64,000 bases of DNA from Ctenosaura bakeri (GCA_948474755.1 CAOLHI010001038.1:434001-498000), one strand, 5' to 3'. Counted from the stretch's first letter, positions 52,260-63,111 are shown. Numbers and translations: made by a program. The notes: generated by a model from the letters alone, not told the origin.

Positions 52260-53289
52260 CAAGATCTAGAAATGAGGATAGCAGATACCCAGAGGGAGCA
52301 TAGCAGAAGTGAACTCCACAAGCAGGGCAGAAGATTGCATCCAAAGGTGACAGCCACCTCCCCAATTCACCGGAAGAATCTGTAAAATACATTTGACAGC
52401 TAATATTCAATGTCTGGCTTAGCGTCTGTCTCCCATGAGATAGCAAGGGACCTGTTGCAAACGAACAAGATGCTCGTTGTAATTCAATATGTTGTTGGAC
52501 TTTAGCTAGACCTGTCTGAGATCTCTAATCCTAAAGGGGAAGCAACTCAGTCCAGAAGCTTAAACATCTGTTCCCGGGTCTCTTGGTATGCATGTTTTCT
52601 TGGGGGTGGGGAATAACCCCCTCCCACAACAAATGATTTCTAAGAAGTTGCTTAAACCAAACAACCCTCGCCCACCCGAAAATGTCTCCTCTGATTGGTT
52701 CTTTTCCAAGAATGACACGGTCTAGCGTCCATGTGGTTTAAATTAAGCAGAGGCATTTTGTGGAGCTGAACCAACAAGGTCACAAAAATGGGAAAGTCAA
52801 CCCGCGACATGATGAGGGTGTTTAGCAAAACCACAATCCCGATGGCCAGGATGATAAAGGTCGATAGCAGGAATGAAAGAGTTCTTCAAGTCGTTGCGGT
52901 TCAAGAAGGCGTTTTGCAGAATGCCAAACCAGGAGCAGACACCCTGGGCTGCAGCGAGCTTCTACCACTCGTAAAACACATGTGGGCTGCCACTTTGCAT
53001 CACTTGTACAGCTCATGGCAGTCCCTTTGTGACACGCTCCAGGCTTCTCATCTTTTACAGGGTTTGTCCCACCACAGCAAGGCTTAGTATAGTCACAGCT
53101 GCATTGAAGTATGGTTTGCAAGATGCCCTTTGGACCACCATTTTGGCCTGGGAGCTGTGCCATGCCTTGGATCTCACGTCCTTCAGTGTTCGTTGTCTCC
53201 TCAAGGCATTGCTTCATCCTGAGATTCTTCCCCTTGGCTCCGAGGACTGGAGAAGAGGGTCCAGGCCCTGAGATCTGGTAACCCTCCTA
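52260..53289. other. Unique stretch, possible but unproven coding relic on the minus strand
   Basis: A 131-codon minus frame (52822-53217) is Cys-rich, and an overlapping minus frame encodes a hydrophobic run (FIILAIGIVVLLNTLIM, about 52800-52860) followed by a short tail. A Cys-rich domain then a membrane segment could be a decayed membrane-protein copy, but the two parts are in different frames and I recognise no family. Splice signals are not clear. Chance is at least as likely. Confidence 0.2.
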
Positions 53290-53370
53290 TGGGCCATTTC
53301 ACAGCACTATGAATCCATTTTAACTGTTATGGCAACATCTTTTGGAATCATTTGCATCCTTGAAAGAGAT
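53290..53370. mobile_element. Family A-related MITE fragment, A17
   Basis: GGGCCATTTCACAGCACTAT, GAATCCATTTTAACTGTTAT and GGCAACATC follow the left arm of the variant A14 and then stop. Confidence 0.55.
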
Positions 53371-53529
53371 GTAATTTTAGGCATTCTGGCTTACTTAATG
53401 CATATAATTAAAAATTGGAAGAAAAAAAAGAAGCAGGTAATGCTCTCTGTTTCCTGCTGATGACAGTGTATGCATGGATATTCCCAGAAACAACATATGG
53501 TTATGAGTGACATCTAGGCCTGGATACCA
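53371..53529. other. Short unique stretch
   Basis: Nothing recognised. Confidence 0.3.
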
Positions 53530-53960
53530 CGGAGTCCTATGAGGAAAGAAGCTGGAGGAGGGACGGTTAAGAGGTGATGTGATATCTGTGTTTAAATATT
53601 GGAAAGGATATCATGCAGAGGATGGAGCAAGCTTGTTTTCTGCTGCTCCAGAGACTAGAGGACAGAGCAATGGCTTCAAATTACGGGAAAAGAGATTACA
53701 TCTAAACATAAGGAAGACTTTCCTGGCAGTAAAAGTTCAGCATCGGAATCTGCTGCTGCCTCCTTGGAGTGTGGTGGAGTGTCCTTCTTTGGAGGTTTTT
53801 TAAACAGAGGTTGGATGGCCATCTATCAGCAGTGCTTTGATAGTGTCCTCCCTCCTGGCAGAAGGGGGTTGGACTCGGTGGCCCTTGGGGTCTCTTCCCT
53901 TTCTAGGATTCTTTGGTTCTAAGAAGAAAAGAAAGCTCTATGATTCTATGATTCTATTCT
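53530..53960 (+). mobile_element. CR1-like LINE 3' region, sense
   Basis: TTTAAATATTGGAAAGGATA, GCTTGTTTTCTGCTGCTCCA, GAGTGTCCTTCTTTGGAGGT, GGTTGGATGGCCATCTATCA and GGGGTTGGACTCGGTGGCCC, ending in TTCTATGATTCTATT repeats. This is the sense partner to the 38.7-kb copy. Confidence 0.82.
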
Positions 53961-53979
53961 AATGCAAGGGGTTAATCAT

Positions 53980-54053
53980 CAAGGACCTTGAAAGTTTCTC
54001 ATTCGCAGGGTCCCGTGAGTTGAAGTCAACTTGACAGCAGATAGCAGCAACAA
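53980..54053 (+). mobile_element. Bov-B-like LINE 3' terminus
   Basis: CAGGGTCCCGTGAGTTGAAG, TCAACTTGACAGCAGATAGC and AGCAACAAC match the closing sequence at 31101-31145. Only the end is present. Confidence 0.65.
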
Positions 54054-54835
54054 CATTTCCTTAACAACCATGTGTTAAGAGGACATGGTTTCAATCTAAA
54101 GAAACTGGAGGCGTTTTTTTTTTTCCTTTCTTTCCAGCTTGGAAGATCTCCTCAGCTTGAAATCTGTCACGAGGGTGGAAGGCTCATCAAAGCTACAGGT
54201 GGTTCTGCGAACACATTGAAGGTGATGTAATAATTAAACATTGACCAGAGAAGAAAGGAATGCTTGGATATCAATGCCATGCGCCAGATTCGTTTGAAAT
54301 GAGGCAAGTTTCATAAATGTTGAACTCGCGTCATGGAGAGCAGCAAAGGTAACCAAGAAACCTGTCACTTAAAGGTTTTTTTTGTCTTAACCACATCACA
54401 AGTGCCGCGATTCATTTTTTATGTTGCCAATAAAAGCGGGCATGGATTTTTCCAAAGAGGCCAGATCCCCACCTTGGAAGAGATCTTTATGGTCTGGAAT
54501 GGCTGTGCCCTTTAGAGGGAAAGAACAAGAGGTTGAGGTGGGATTAGCTGAACAGAGCTGGATCCTGCTTGGCTTCCTAATGGGTATAAAAGGTGGGGGA
54601 ACTATATTTAGAGGAAGGGACGCATAGCTGGAAGAGGTTTGGCATCCAGTTGAAACAAGCAAGACAAGGCTTGGGGAAAAAGGAGACATTTCTACTAACT
54701 CCTACTACTACTGTTACTGTTGGTTGGCTTCCTACTAGTCAGTTATGATGTCCTAGGTTAGATTTGGGACCTCATGACTGCTTTGTATGTTCATCTGCAA
54801 TTGTGATGCTACTGCTACAACTGCAGATGGCCCTG
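54054..54835. other. Unique stretch, no gene supported
   Basis: Chance frames up to 97 codons. A (CTA)n spot near 54690-54712 (CTACTACTACTG) is seen. Confidence 0.4.
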
Positions 54836-55100
54836 AAACCCACCTTAAAAGCCAGTCGGCTGTCCAGAGGGCTGGAAGTCTCTGTTGCTGGTGAGGGAGT
54901 GCTGAAGGATGACATGATCAGCCCCTTTCTGCTAGTGAGCAAAAGCAGGGACTCTGGCAGGGATCTGTCTTAATACTTTATCACAGCATCCCTCACTGGT
55001 AGGACAGGGCTGGTCAAATCGTCCTGAAGCACCCAGCTCACCAGAAGCACAGATCTCGGTTGCTTGGAACATCTGCCTGGCTTTTAAGGTGGGTTTCAGG
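54836..55100. repeat. Dispersed inverted-repeat element, family B, copy B5 (best ends)
   Basis: Left GAAACCCACCTTAAAAGCC is the exact inverse of right GGCTTTTAAGGTGGGTTTC (about 55080-55098), a 19-bp terminal inverted repeat. The interior contains repeated CACCAG/CTGGTGAG words and no ORF of note. Length is about 265 bp. No target duplication was identified. Confidence 0.75.
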
Positions 55101-57089
55101 GGTCAAGTGGAGGGTTAAAGCACAGCTGTGCCATCACGGCTACATGATGTCCAATGCAGGGTCTTGGCTATTATTGCTGTTGGAAACTTTTTCCCCCAAA
55201 CCCTGTGTTGCTTTTTTCAGCTGGGAACCTAATTTCTTCCAGCCACATCACTTGGTTTAAATCATCCACATCTCCATGAAGATGATGGTCATCATGATCA
55301 TCTCTGTTTCATTGTCCACCAGGTGTGACTAACTGGAGTTTTGCACCATCAGTGATTCAAATCCTGTTGAAGAATCTGGGAATCTGCACAGGATCTTCAG
55401 ATAATGTGGCACATTCCAAGCAGTATCACTTTTTTTCCCAGTTGTGCTAATCCTGCACATTTCATAGCCCAACTTTCAGCCACAGCCTTCCCCCAAGGGA
55501 GAACAATCCTTTCATCTTACTTTCAGAGCTTGATGGGATCTCACCCTATTCCAAGTTGACCTGTCCTGAATCCCATCTAGCAACCCTACTTCCCACACTC
55601 TTTCCTGGGCCAAGGAAGCCACGAAAGGGGCAAAGAAACAGGGCCCTGCCCATAAGGTAGCCAGGTGTCTTCTTTTATAGATGACAATCTTGTACTTGAA
55701 TTGACGCCTAGAGACAGTCCTTGTCTGAAGGTGGCAGCCTTTGGAAGGACTGTCCTGTCTGAATGTGCTTTAAAGCTGAAGGCCCATCAAAGCCAGGAAA
55801 CCTTGAAGTTCCACATCAACAGGTTTAAAAGTACCTTGACAACAAGACCCTGCAGGCACAAAGTTCATCTGGTTACAGTTTTTCTTGTTCAGGTGGGGTG
55901 TCTTGTCATTCTATTTAAATGATAAAATAGGATTTCTAGTTTTGCACCAGTAGATATGCATCAACTACCTGTGCCTGTGTATGCAAACCAGTGTCCTCTA
56001 TGGTCTTCTCTTCAGTCACACATCGGTAGCTGCCCAAAAAGACCCAAGTGTTCCTCTTCTCCCCCCTGCCAAAATGTCAAACTTTGTGTGGATAGGCTCA
56101 GAGGAAGTGTTGTGTGGACAGAGATGACCAAGAAGGGCTACAGAAAGGCCAGGAGAAGTTTCTTCTCGGATGTGACTTCAAGTTCAAGAACAAGAAAAAA
56201 ATGTGGTCGTGTTTTTTTTCTACAGTAAATTTCAAATGTTTGGCTGCATTTCAATGGACTAGAAACAAAGATGGTGAGAATTATAGAACTGTGTGCAGAA
56301 AACAGAGAGCTCTGTTCCACCTGAAATTCTGAGGCTGGCCTTTAAAAGCAGGCAAAAGTTTCCATAACAGTTTCCTTTTCAAAAAAAAATAAAATAAAGT
56401 CAGGAATTCTGAAAATTTGTGAAATATAACATACCACCAAAGAACCTGATTGATGTTGCAGAATTCACCGGCATGGCTGGTACAGATGAAATGCCAGAAC
56501 GATTGTCCATCTTTCAAGAAAAGGGGGTGGAAAGCAAGGGACAGGGGGGAGGCCTTTCACTTTGAAGTATTTTTATACTTCTACACCAAGTTAGTCTGCC
56601 CTTAGATGATCAAGGAATGTGCGGGTGTTGGTAAGGAAAATTGGTGCTTTGCCCTTTTGGCTACCGGGCGATGGGTGGGGAGACTTACTGCCGTCCGTCT
56701 TCCAAGAAAATAGAGGAAAGAATGGGAAACAGAGCAACACAAAACATTGTACATGTAAGGTGGGATTTCTTTGGCCTGAATCATGCTCCTGGAACAATGG
56801 TAGTGAAATCCATCTTCATTATGGAACAAGCACCTGGGGATGAAGTTCCCCAGAGATTTCACGCATACCAAGGTTTTAGACTCCTTTCCATTGCGAGACA
56901 GTCCAGATCTCAGCTGAACTGTTTAGTGAAGGTCAGATTACGTGGTACATGTAACATGCTTTTCAAAGACACAGTCCTTCAAATGGGGAAAGGCGTATGT
57001 TTGTCATAGTGCATGCTTTTCTTTACCTACTTATCTTGCACTTAGCATGCTTTGTTTTATGGCTTTATGTTTGATTTGCACATCTGGAT
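55101..57089. other. Long unique stretch, no gene supported
   Basis: Frames up to 122 codons (56641-57009, plus) overlap others in different phases. No SINE, CR1 or MITE is recognised over almost 2 kb, except a small inverted repeat in GACAGTCCTT...AAGGACTGTC at 55713-55752. Confidence 0.45.
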
Positions 57090-57442
57090 GCTGAGGCAGA
57101 CATCTCTGGTGGAGACAGCAGGCACTCAGTGTCCAAACTAGGTCAGGAAAGGAGAGGGAAAGGGGGGGTGTCGACATGGTGGCCCCAATCTCCTCCCTCT
57201 CACCCATCTCTTCCCTTGGGCTTGGGGAGGGCCATAGGGAGAGGGTTTGTGGTGCCGAGAAATAGGGCTGCAAGCCATCCTTAGCTGGTCAAGATGGGTT
57301 TTCAAAAGGCTGCATGGCCTGATTGAAGCCACTGAAATTGAAGGTTCCCCTGGAAAAGAAGTGCCCAAGATGGGGGAGGCAGAGGTTGGAGGAACTCTCA
57401 AACAATCAAACCTGTGAAAGTCAAACTTGTGAAGGGCTGACT
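57090..57442. mobile_element. Tigger/pogo-like DNA transposon fragment, right end
   Basis: The interior ACTAGGTCAGGAAAGGAGAG, GTGGCCCCAATCTCC and GAGAGGGTTTGTGGTGCCGA matches 15585-15710. The right part AACCTGTGAAAGTCAAACTT leads to the terminus AGGGCTGACTG followed by TA. It complements the left-end copy at 15448. Confidence 0.65.
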
Positions 57443-57529
57443 GTAATATGATTTTAATGCATGGATTTTGGAGGGAATGGAAGGGTCAATTTTCTACAGT
57501 TGAATTTGTATTATATATTTGTCTCTATT

Positions 57530-57665
57530 CTGTATCTCAGAATCTTAGACTAGAAGGGGCTACAAGGCCCATCCAACCTCCTGCCATGGAGGAGCACCCA
57601 ACAAAGCCACTCTCCAAAGACGGTCATCCAACCTCTGTTTAAAAACAGAGATGCCTCTACCCTAG
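57530..57665 (-). mobile_element. CR1-like LINE 3' end
   Basis: CAGAATCTTAGACTAGAAGG, GGCCCATCCAACCTCCTGCC, ATGGAGGAGCACCCAACAAA and CATCCAACCTCTGTTTAAAA. Confidence 0.75.
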
Positions 57666-58550
57666 GCTTTGAAGTTGCCTCCAGTAACTGATGGGCAGCA
57701 AGATTTCTGCAAGCAAGTCATGCAGTGGTGCTTTTGTGGGTGGCACGGCAATTCTGGGAGACTAGCCATATATTGGACTCAGTGGAAAATGTGCAGTGCT
57801 GTTGCTGTTTATTTTTTCGGTGAATATAAATCTGCAAATTGTTTAAACTTTTGTAACTGTTTGCAACAATCATTTACAAACTGCCTGCACAGAGCACAGA
57901 GGCACTTCAACACCTTGTTTTCTGTCACAGTGTCCTTGATCCTTCCACAATACATGACGAATTACTCCCAGCTGACTGTGTTTTATGATGTAAATAAGCT
58001 ATTTGCTTTTGTGCACGATGCCCAGCCTGAACATCTTGTGTACAAACTCTACAAGTGGTGTAGGAAACCTTTTTTCCCCTTTGACTGCAATAAATCACCT
58101 CTCTTTCATGCCTTGATGACAGTAACATGCCTCGAAGAGCAGCAACACTGAGTTCCAGTTTCATTTTAAAGGCAAGTTTTCTGCAATCTTAGAGTTGAGA
58201 ACACAAGTGCAAATTTAGCATTTCAATCATTTTCACACTGGGGCAATGCAAGCCAGATTTCTAGTGTGGAGAAGCTTAGAACAATTATTGCTAGGAAGCA
58301 AAATGAAGTTGCCTAATGCTGCTGACTCAGGCAGGCCACCAGTTCACATCTCCTCGTGTCCCTCATGAAAAGACTTCTTTCCCCCAAGCCCTGATGTCTA
58401 AGGTTCTCTGAAAGTGTATCAACACGCAGGCATGTGCTCCATTGTGAAGCCAAGGAGATCTGATGGGTCTGTGTGGAACAGGGATATTAGACATTTCTGC
58501 AAGTGGAGTGCTGAGAGTTTATGGCTACAAAGCAAGATTGATGACTCCAG
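57666..58550. other. Unique stretch with a 160-codon frame, not supported as a gene
   Basis: The plus frame 57669-58151 is Cys- and Phe-rich and starts at the edge of the CR1 piece. I recognise no domain, and 160 codons is at chance level for the window. No promoter, splice site or homologous copy is evident. Confidence 0.35.
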
Positions 58551-58653
58551 GGCCGTTTCCACACTGGACTGTTATAGTGCTATCGTTCCACTTTCAGCAT
58601 GCTATGGAATCCTGGGGTTTGCAGTTTAAAGCGGGGTGTCCCTAAACTGCAAA
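58551..58653. mobile_element. Palindromic MITE, family A, copy A13 (right arm missing)
   Basis: GGCCGTTTCCACACTGGACT, CTATCGTTCCACTTTCAGC and GGAATCCTGGGGTTTGCAGT, then CCCTAAACTGCAAA and a break. Confidence 0.75.
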
Positions 58654-59471
58654 ATATGACAGCCTCAGTTTGTCATCATGGTTTCTACGGAAGGTTCAGA
58701 TCTGATTTTGCAAAAGGACCTGCACATTTGTCAAATATGGCAGGGGTCCTTGCAGAATGCAGTAGCGAAGGAGGGAACCAGAAATGGTTAAATGGAAACA
58801 CGCATGGAAGCTGGGGGAAATAAAGGCTGCTTTTGTAGGAAGGAAAAAGGGGAAGGTGAGAGTGAGGGAATGGAAGGCTAGGCTGATCACCTTTTCACCT
58901 TATTTTGGAAACTTTGGTGCATTTTTTCAAAAGCAACTTTTTCCATTCGGCTTCAAAAGGGTACAGACTGTCATCTCTAGGCACAATGAAATTATTTCTC
59001 TCTCTCTCTTTTTTTTCAACGCCTCATCTTAAGTGTTTGTTTCCCCCTCTGCTTTGAGTAGCTATTAGGGTTCGTCGGTGCCTTCATGTGGGCCATGTAA
59101 TTTCTAAGACTGCCAGGAAAAAAGTAATAACTCCTCTTAAACAGAGCATCGGTTTTAAAAGTTAATGAGAGACATTTGAAGCCTGACAAAGTTTCAAAGC
59201 AGGGAGGGGAGGAGAAACCCCAGCTGAGTCTGATGTAAAGAAAGAGCAGGGGGTGCATAGGGGGGTTGGGGGGAGACCCTCTCATCATCCCCCCTCACTC
59301 AAATTCTTCTTGCAAATACAAAATTAGCAGCAGGTGGGGGCTCAGCAGCAGGTGGGGGCTCAGCTGGGGAGCTTTCATCGCCTGTTGCAAGAGACCTGAG
59401 AAGGGCGCAGACGTTTCCAAAAGCACCTCCAAGCTCTTGGAACTGGGGGAAGTGAGGTTGGGGGAGAGATC
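58654..59471. other. Unique stretch, no gene supported
   Basis: An 18-bp perfect tandem duplication (AGCAGCAGGTGGGGGCTC) lies at 59326-59361, and a (TC)n spot near 59001. No gene. Confidence 0.5.
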
Positions 59472-59670
59472 GTACTGCTATGATTCCATTTTAACTGCCA
59501 TGGCAACAGCCTAGGGAATCTTGGGATTTGCAGCTTAGGGAGGGGTGTTTGGGATTTTATGCCCGAAAGATCTAGTGCCACTCCACAGTACAAACCCCAA
59601 GATCCCATAGAATGCAGCCATGGCAGTTAACGTGGAATCATAGTGCTATATCAATGCAGTGTGGAAGAGA
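59472..59670. mobile_element. Family A-related MITE, variant A14
   Basis: Same architecture as family A, but both arms carry TAACTGCCATGGC (inverse GCCATGGCAGTTA) in place of CTTTCAAC and its neighbours. The inner arm keeps TTGGGATTTGCAGCTTAG. The right end is GCAGTGTGGAAGAGAT. Confidence 0.75.
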
Positions 59671-59764
59671 TCTTGGTTGAAATTCATGCCACCAAGTAAT
59701 CTTCCTTTTCTCCTGCTATGAGCCCCACAAAAATCACTGCTGAGAAATGGGGATATATGCAGCA
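59671..59764. other. Short unique stretch
   Basis: Nothing recognised. Confidence 0.3.
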
Positions 59765-59935
59765 TCAAAGGAGGGAGTTCCACAGTCTGGGGGCAGCCAC
59801 TGAAAGGGCCCTGTTCCCTCTTCCCACCAACTGTACCTGTAGTCTTGGAGAAGGTCTTCTCCTGTAAATCTTAGGGTCTGGGCAGGTCTGTACAGGGAGA
59901 TACAGTCTGCCAGACATACAAAACAAAAGGAGGTT
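59765..59935 (+). repeat. Dispersed repeat family G, copy G2
   Basis: GGAGGGAGTTCCACAGTCTG, GGGGCAGCCACTGAAAGGGC, CTTAGGGTCTGGGCAGG and TACAGGGAGATACAGTCTGC. It is longer than G1 and in the same orientation. Confidence 0.6.
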
Positions 59936-60431
59936 CTCACAGAGACAGAGAGAGAACGGCTGCCTCTTAAGAATAGTCATTCACACCGAGCTAAAAGTTC
60001 TTCTATAACAGGGGTGGCCCAAGTGCCACCATGGGGTCACATTTACCCCCCCCCGATGATTTTACTGTGGCCCTAAATGCCTCCAAAAGCCCCATTCTGA
60101 CTTTTTCTAGCCAAAGACAGGAGGGTGAGTTGCCTTTCTTAGAAGGTTCCAGGTGCAACAATGTACCTTTCAAATTTGTCTGCAAGGCCTCTGTGTAGCA
60201 TCAAAAAATGCTCATTTTTGAGAATCAGAAGTAGATTCCTGGCCATTTGGAGGTTTTCTTTCTCCGGGAGTCCATGTGTGGTAGTCCCAAGGGGTTTTAA
60301 AAGTTGCCCACCTCTGTTCTACAGGATGCACCAGCCAGCTCTACGGCTACATCCAGGTGACTGCAAGTGGGTTACCTTAACAGGCCTCCTTGACCGGGAA
60401 GTCTCTTTGGAAGTGGTGTGCCCCGAACTGG
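59936..60431. other. Unique stretch, no gene supported
   Basis: C-run near 60045-60054; chance frames only. Confidence 0.4.
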
Positions 60432-60517
60432 TCCCTCCCGAAACTGCAAACCCCAGGATTCCATAGGATGTTGCAAGAGGAATCATAGTGCTGTAACACT
60501 CTAGTGCGGAAACAGCC
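60432..60517. mobile_element. Palindromic MITE, family A, copy A15 (right half only)
   Basis: TCCCTCCCGAAACTGCAAAC, CATAGGATGTTGCAAGAGGA and CTCTAGTGCGGAAACAGCC. It shares the TTGCAAG variant with A5. Confidence 0.78.
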
Positions 60518-60519
60518 TG

Positions 60520-60682
60520 TGTTATTGTATAAATCCTGTCTGACTTATGAAGACTCCAAGGTGAACCTATCATGGGTTTTTGGGGGCCGAGAGTGTGTGA
60601 CACACAGTGGGTTTCCACGGCCAAGCAGGAAACTGAACCCTGGTTTCAGGATTGTAATCTATCTCTCAGATGACTACACGGC
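60520..60682 (-). mobile_element. Squamate SINE, antisense, short-middle type
   Basis: CTGTCTGACTTATGAAGACT, AACCTATCATGGGTTTTTGG, GCCGAGAGTGTGTGACACAC, then GGTTTCAGGATTGTAATCTA and the head side ACTACACGGCGC. Confidence 0.78.
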
Positions 60683-61778
60683 GCTTAGAATGGTCCAATG
60701 ATCAGCTGACAATACTCAATCGAATAAAGTCTCTCTCTTCCCCATTCTTTAAGCCATTTTTTTTCCTGTGGGGGGGAGTCCTAGAATATTCTTTAATAAG
60801 CCCACTTAATAGAGAACTTTGTGGCTTCCGTCCTGCTGTTCTGATTTTTAAAAAGCAATACAGAATCACTTATGCAGAGGAAAGATCTCCTCATGTTCTG
60901 TAATGGAAACAACCTAATTCCCAGCCCACCTTGTGCGTACGATTGCTCTTAACCTCCTCCTTGTGCATCTTATTCCCACATTCCCCCTTGCCGTCTTGTC
61001 ATTAAAAGGAACGTTCTTGCTGCAACGTCCCTGCCTAGAACCAATTAACACCGATAATATGCATGAGCGAAAGGAAAATCCCAGCCATGGGTGCCACTGG
61101 GTGAAGGCAGAGAATCTTCCAGTGGAAAGACAGAGCTGGAGCAAGCACTTCTTTGCCAACAACACCTTTTATCCTCCGTTCAAGATGTGGTCAGAGATAT
61201 TAAACCGTTCCGTTGCAACTATTTTCCTCTCATAAACACCTTTGAAACAAACTGCAACCACCTAAATAATGGCCTGTTCTCTAACCTGGTATTTTTAAAA
61301 AAAGAATTAAGGCTGATTCCATCATTTGCCGACTCCCTCCATCTCTTCATCCTGGCTCAGTCACTCTTCCAATCTGCCTCTCATCTTTAATCACCTTTCC
61401 CCCCCCGATCCATTATTTTTATTGGAGCCACAAAACTAATGGAATATTTTTGGGGACTGATACACTGGAGAAAGACCATTATTCTTGGGTGGAGATGAAA
61501 TTGCTTGACCATTAAAAATTGGGGGTGGCAGCAACAAAGTTGAGGAAGTTGTGTAAGATTAACAGTTTTGCTTTGAGGTTGAACGTTAGTACAGAAGGGA
61601 AAGGAGAATTAGGGCTGCAAGAATTATACTGGGATGAGTTTTGCATTAGCTTTTAAGTACTTAAAACACTGTGCATCCCCCAAAAGTGTGAGGAGGGCAC
61701 AGACTCTTGCAAGAAATTCAGGTCGTCAACCCCAAACAATTGTCGGAATCCTATATGACCTGTTATGCTATGCAACTT
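60683..61778. other. Low-repeat stretch, no gene supported
   Basis: About 60900-61440 lacks recognised repeats and reads like unique DNA. Frames of 99-101 codons in two phases overlap a minus frame. Confidence 0.4.
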
Positions 61779-61956
61779 TTAATTCCGCACTAGGCTGTTA
61801 TAGCGTCCTGATTCCACTTTCAACCTCCTATGGAACCCTGCGGTTTGCAGTTTCGGGAGGGGCCGGCCGGCCCCTCCCGGAACTGCAAACCCCAGGGTTC
61901 CATAGGAGGTTGAAAGTGGAATCAGGACGCTATAATAGGCGAGTGCGGAAATGGCC
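61779..61956. mobile_element. Palindromic MITE, family A, copy A16 (near-perfect hairpin)
   Basis: Arms of about 75 bp meet at GGGGCCGGCCGGCCCC with no loop. Both arms carry private variants: GCGTCCTGATTCC (inverse GGAATCAGGACGC), GGAACCCTG (inverse CAGGGTTCC) and CCTCC/GGAGG. The left outermost bases are worn (AATTCCGCAC), the right end is GTGCGGAAATGGCC. Confidence 0.88.
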
Positions 61957-61961
61957 TCAGT

Positions 61962-62152
61962 GTGGTTGTCTGCCTTCAAGTCACTTCCAAATTGTGGAGA
62001 GCCTAAGGCGAACCTGTCATGGAGTCTTCTGAGGCTGAGAGTGTGTGACACACCCAAGGTCACCCATGGGCTTCCGTGGCTGAGTGGGTAATCAAACCTT
62101 GGTCTCCAGAATTGTAATCCAGTGAACAAACCACTACAACATGCTGGCTCTC
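61962..62152 (-). mobile_element. Squamate SINE, antisense, short-middle type
   Basis: GTTGTCTGCCTTCAAGTCAC, GCCTAAGGCGAACCTGTCAT, GGCTGAGAGTGTGTGACACA, CACCCATGGGCTTCCGTGG and the head inverse CACTACAACATGCTGGCTCT. It lies 5 bp from MITE A16. Confidence 0.83.
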
Positions 62153-63111
62153 AACTTTTATGTGTCGCTAGCTACATAGCAGAGGTGCTAAGAAAGCCCT
62201 TTCCTGAATTGTTCAGATGTGTAACAGGACACCCGTAAGTGTGCCTAATAAATAAATAGACAATGGGCATTGGCACACAGTGCTCATTGATGTATATGAG
62301 GTCTTCCAGCTTGATTTTGTGTTTCTTTATACAGAAAAAAAGAGTAGAAAGATGATTCACTCATGCCCAGACCATGCGCTCCAAAACAAGCTCTGTCCAC
62401 TTGCAGGAGAATCACTCTTGCTGTCCCAAAGTGTTGACCTTCTGCGTGTGGTTTCACTTTCTGGAAGAAGATGTTGCCGGTGTCCTCTTAGTCTTTCCTC
62501 CTTTCCCACTACAAAGTATATGAATCCTACGTTACAAGTCAAAGCACTTCCTTTGGTAGTACTGGCGCCTTTCCAGGGGTAGTTAAAATGGTTTATAGTC
62601 TGCATACGAATGAGACCAAGAAGAAAAAGGGGGAAAAAATCTCCTTAAAGCAAATGGAATATAAATAGCCGCACACTTTTATTTGAGCTTCCTCTCTTAC
62701 TGAAGCCTTCCTTAAGAAAGCAATAAAGCCATTAACATTCTGTTGTGGTAAGTTTTATGGCCACGTTCTATTTGCAGACTTGACTAGCAGCTCCCTCGCC
62801 ATTCCTTCTTCCCATTGGAATTCTATCATGTCACGTTCTAGCGTCTGTTGACCACTTCTGTCGAGACCGGCTGCCGGATTCTCATGGAGAGCCCGTTGAA
62901 AGCGTCAGTTTTCCATGCACTGTTGCCAAATCGAGAGCGTTTGTAGAGACAAAAATGTGGATGCCATCCTAGTCCTAACATGGTCCCACAATTCACTTTT
63001 ATCTGCTCCCACAAGGACCAGGTATCGATCTCACAAGCAATGCTTTGACAATCCCGTCTTCCCCCTTCGCCAGAGGGAAAGGTCAAAGTAAACACTTGGG
63101 GAGGGGGACAT
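62153..63111. other. Unique stretch, no gene supported
   Basis: TAATAAATAAATAG near 62246 may end an old retroelement. The 107-codon minus frame (62838-63161) has no domain. Confidence 0.4.

Noticed and set aside
57669..58151. 160-codon Cys/Phe-rich plus frame
   Set aside because: Length is at chance level, it starts at the edge of a CR1 fragment, and there is no recognised domain or splice structure.
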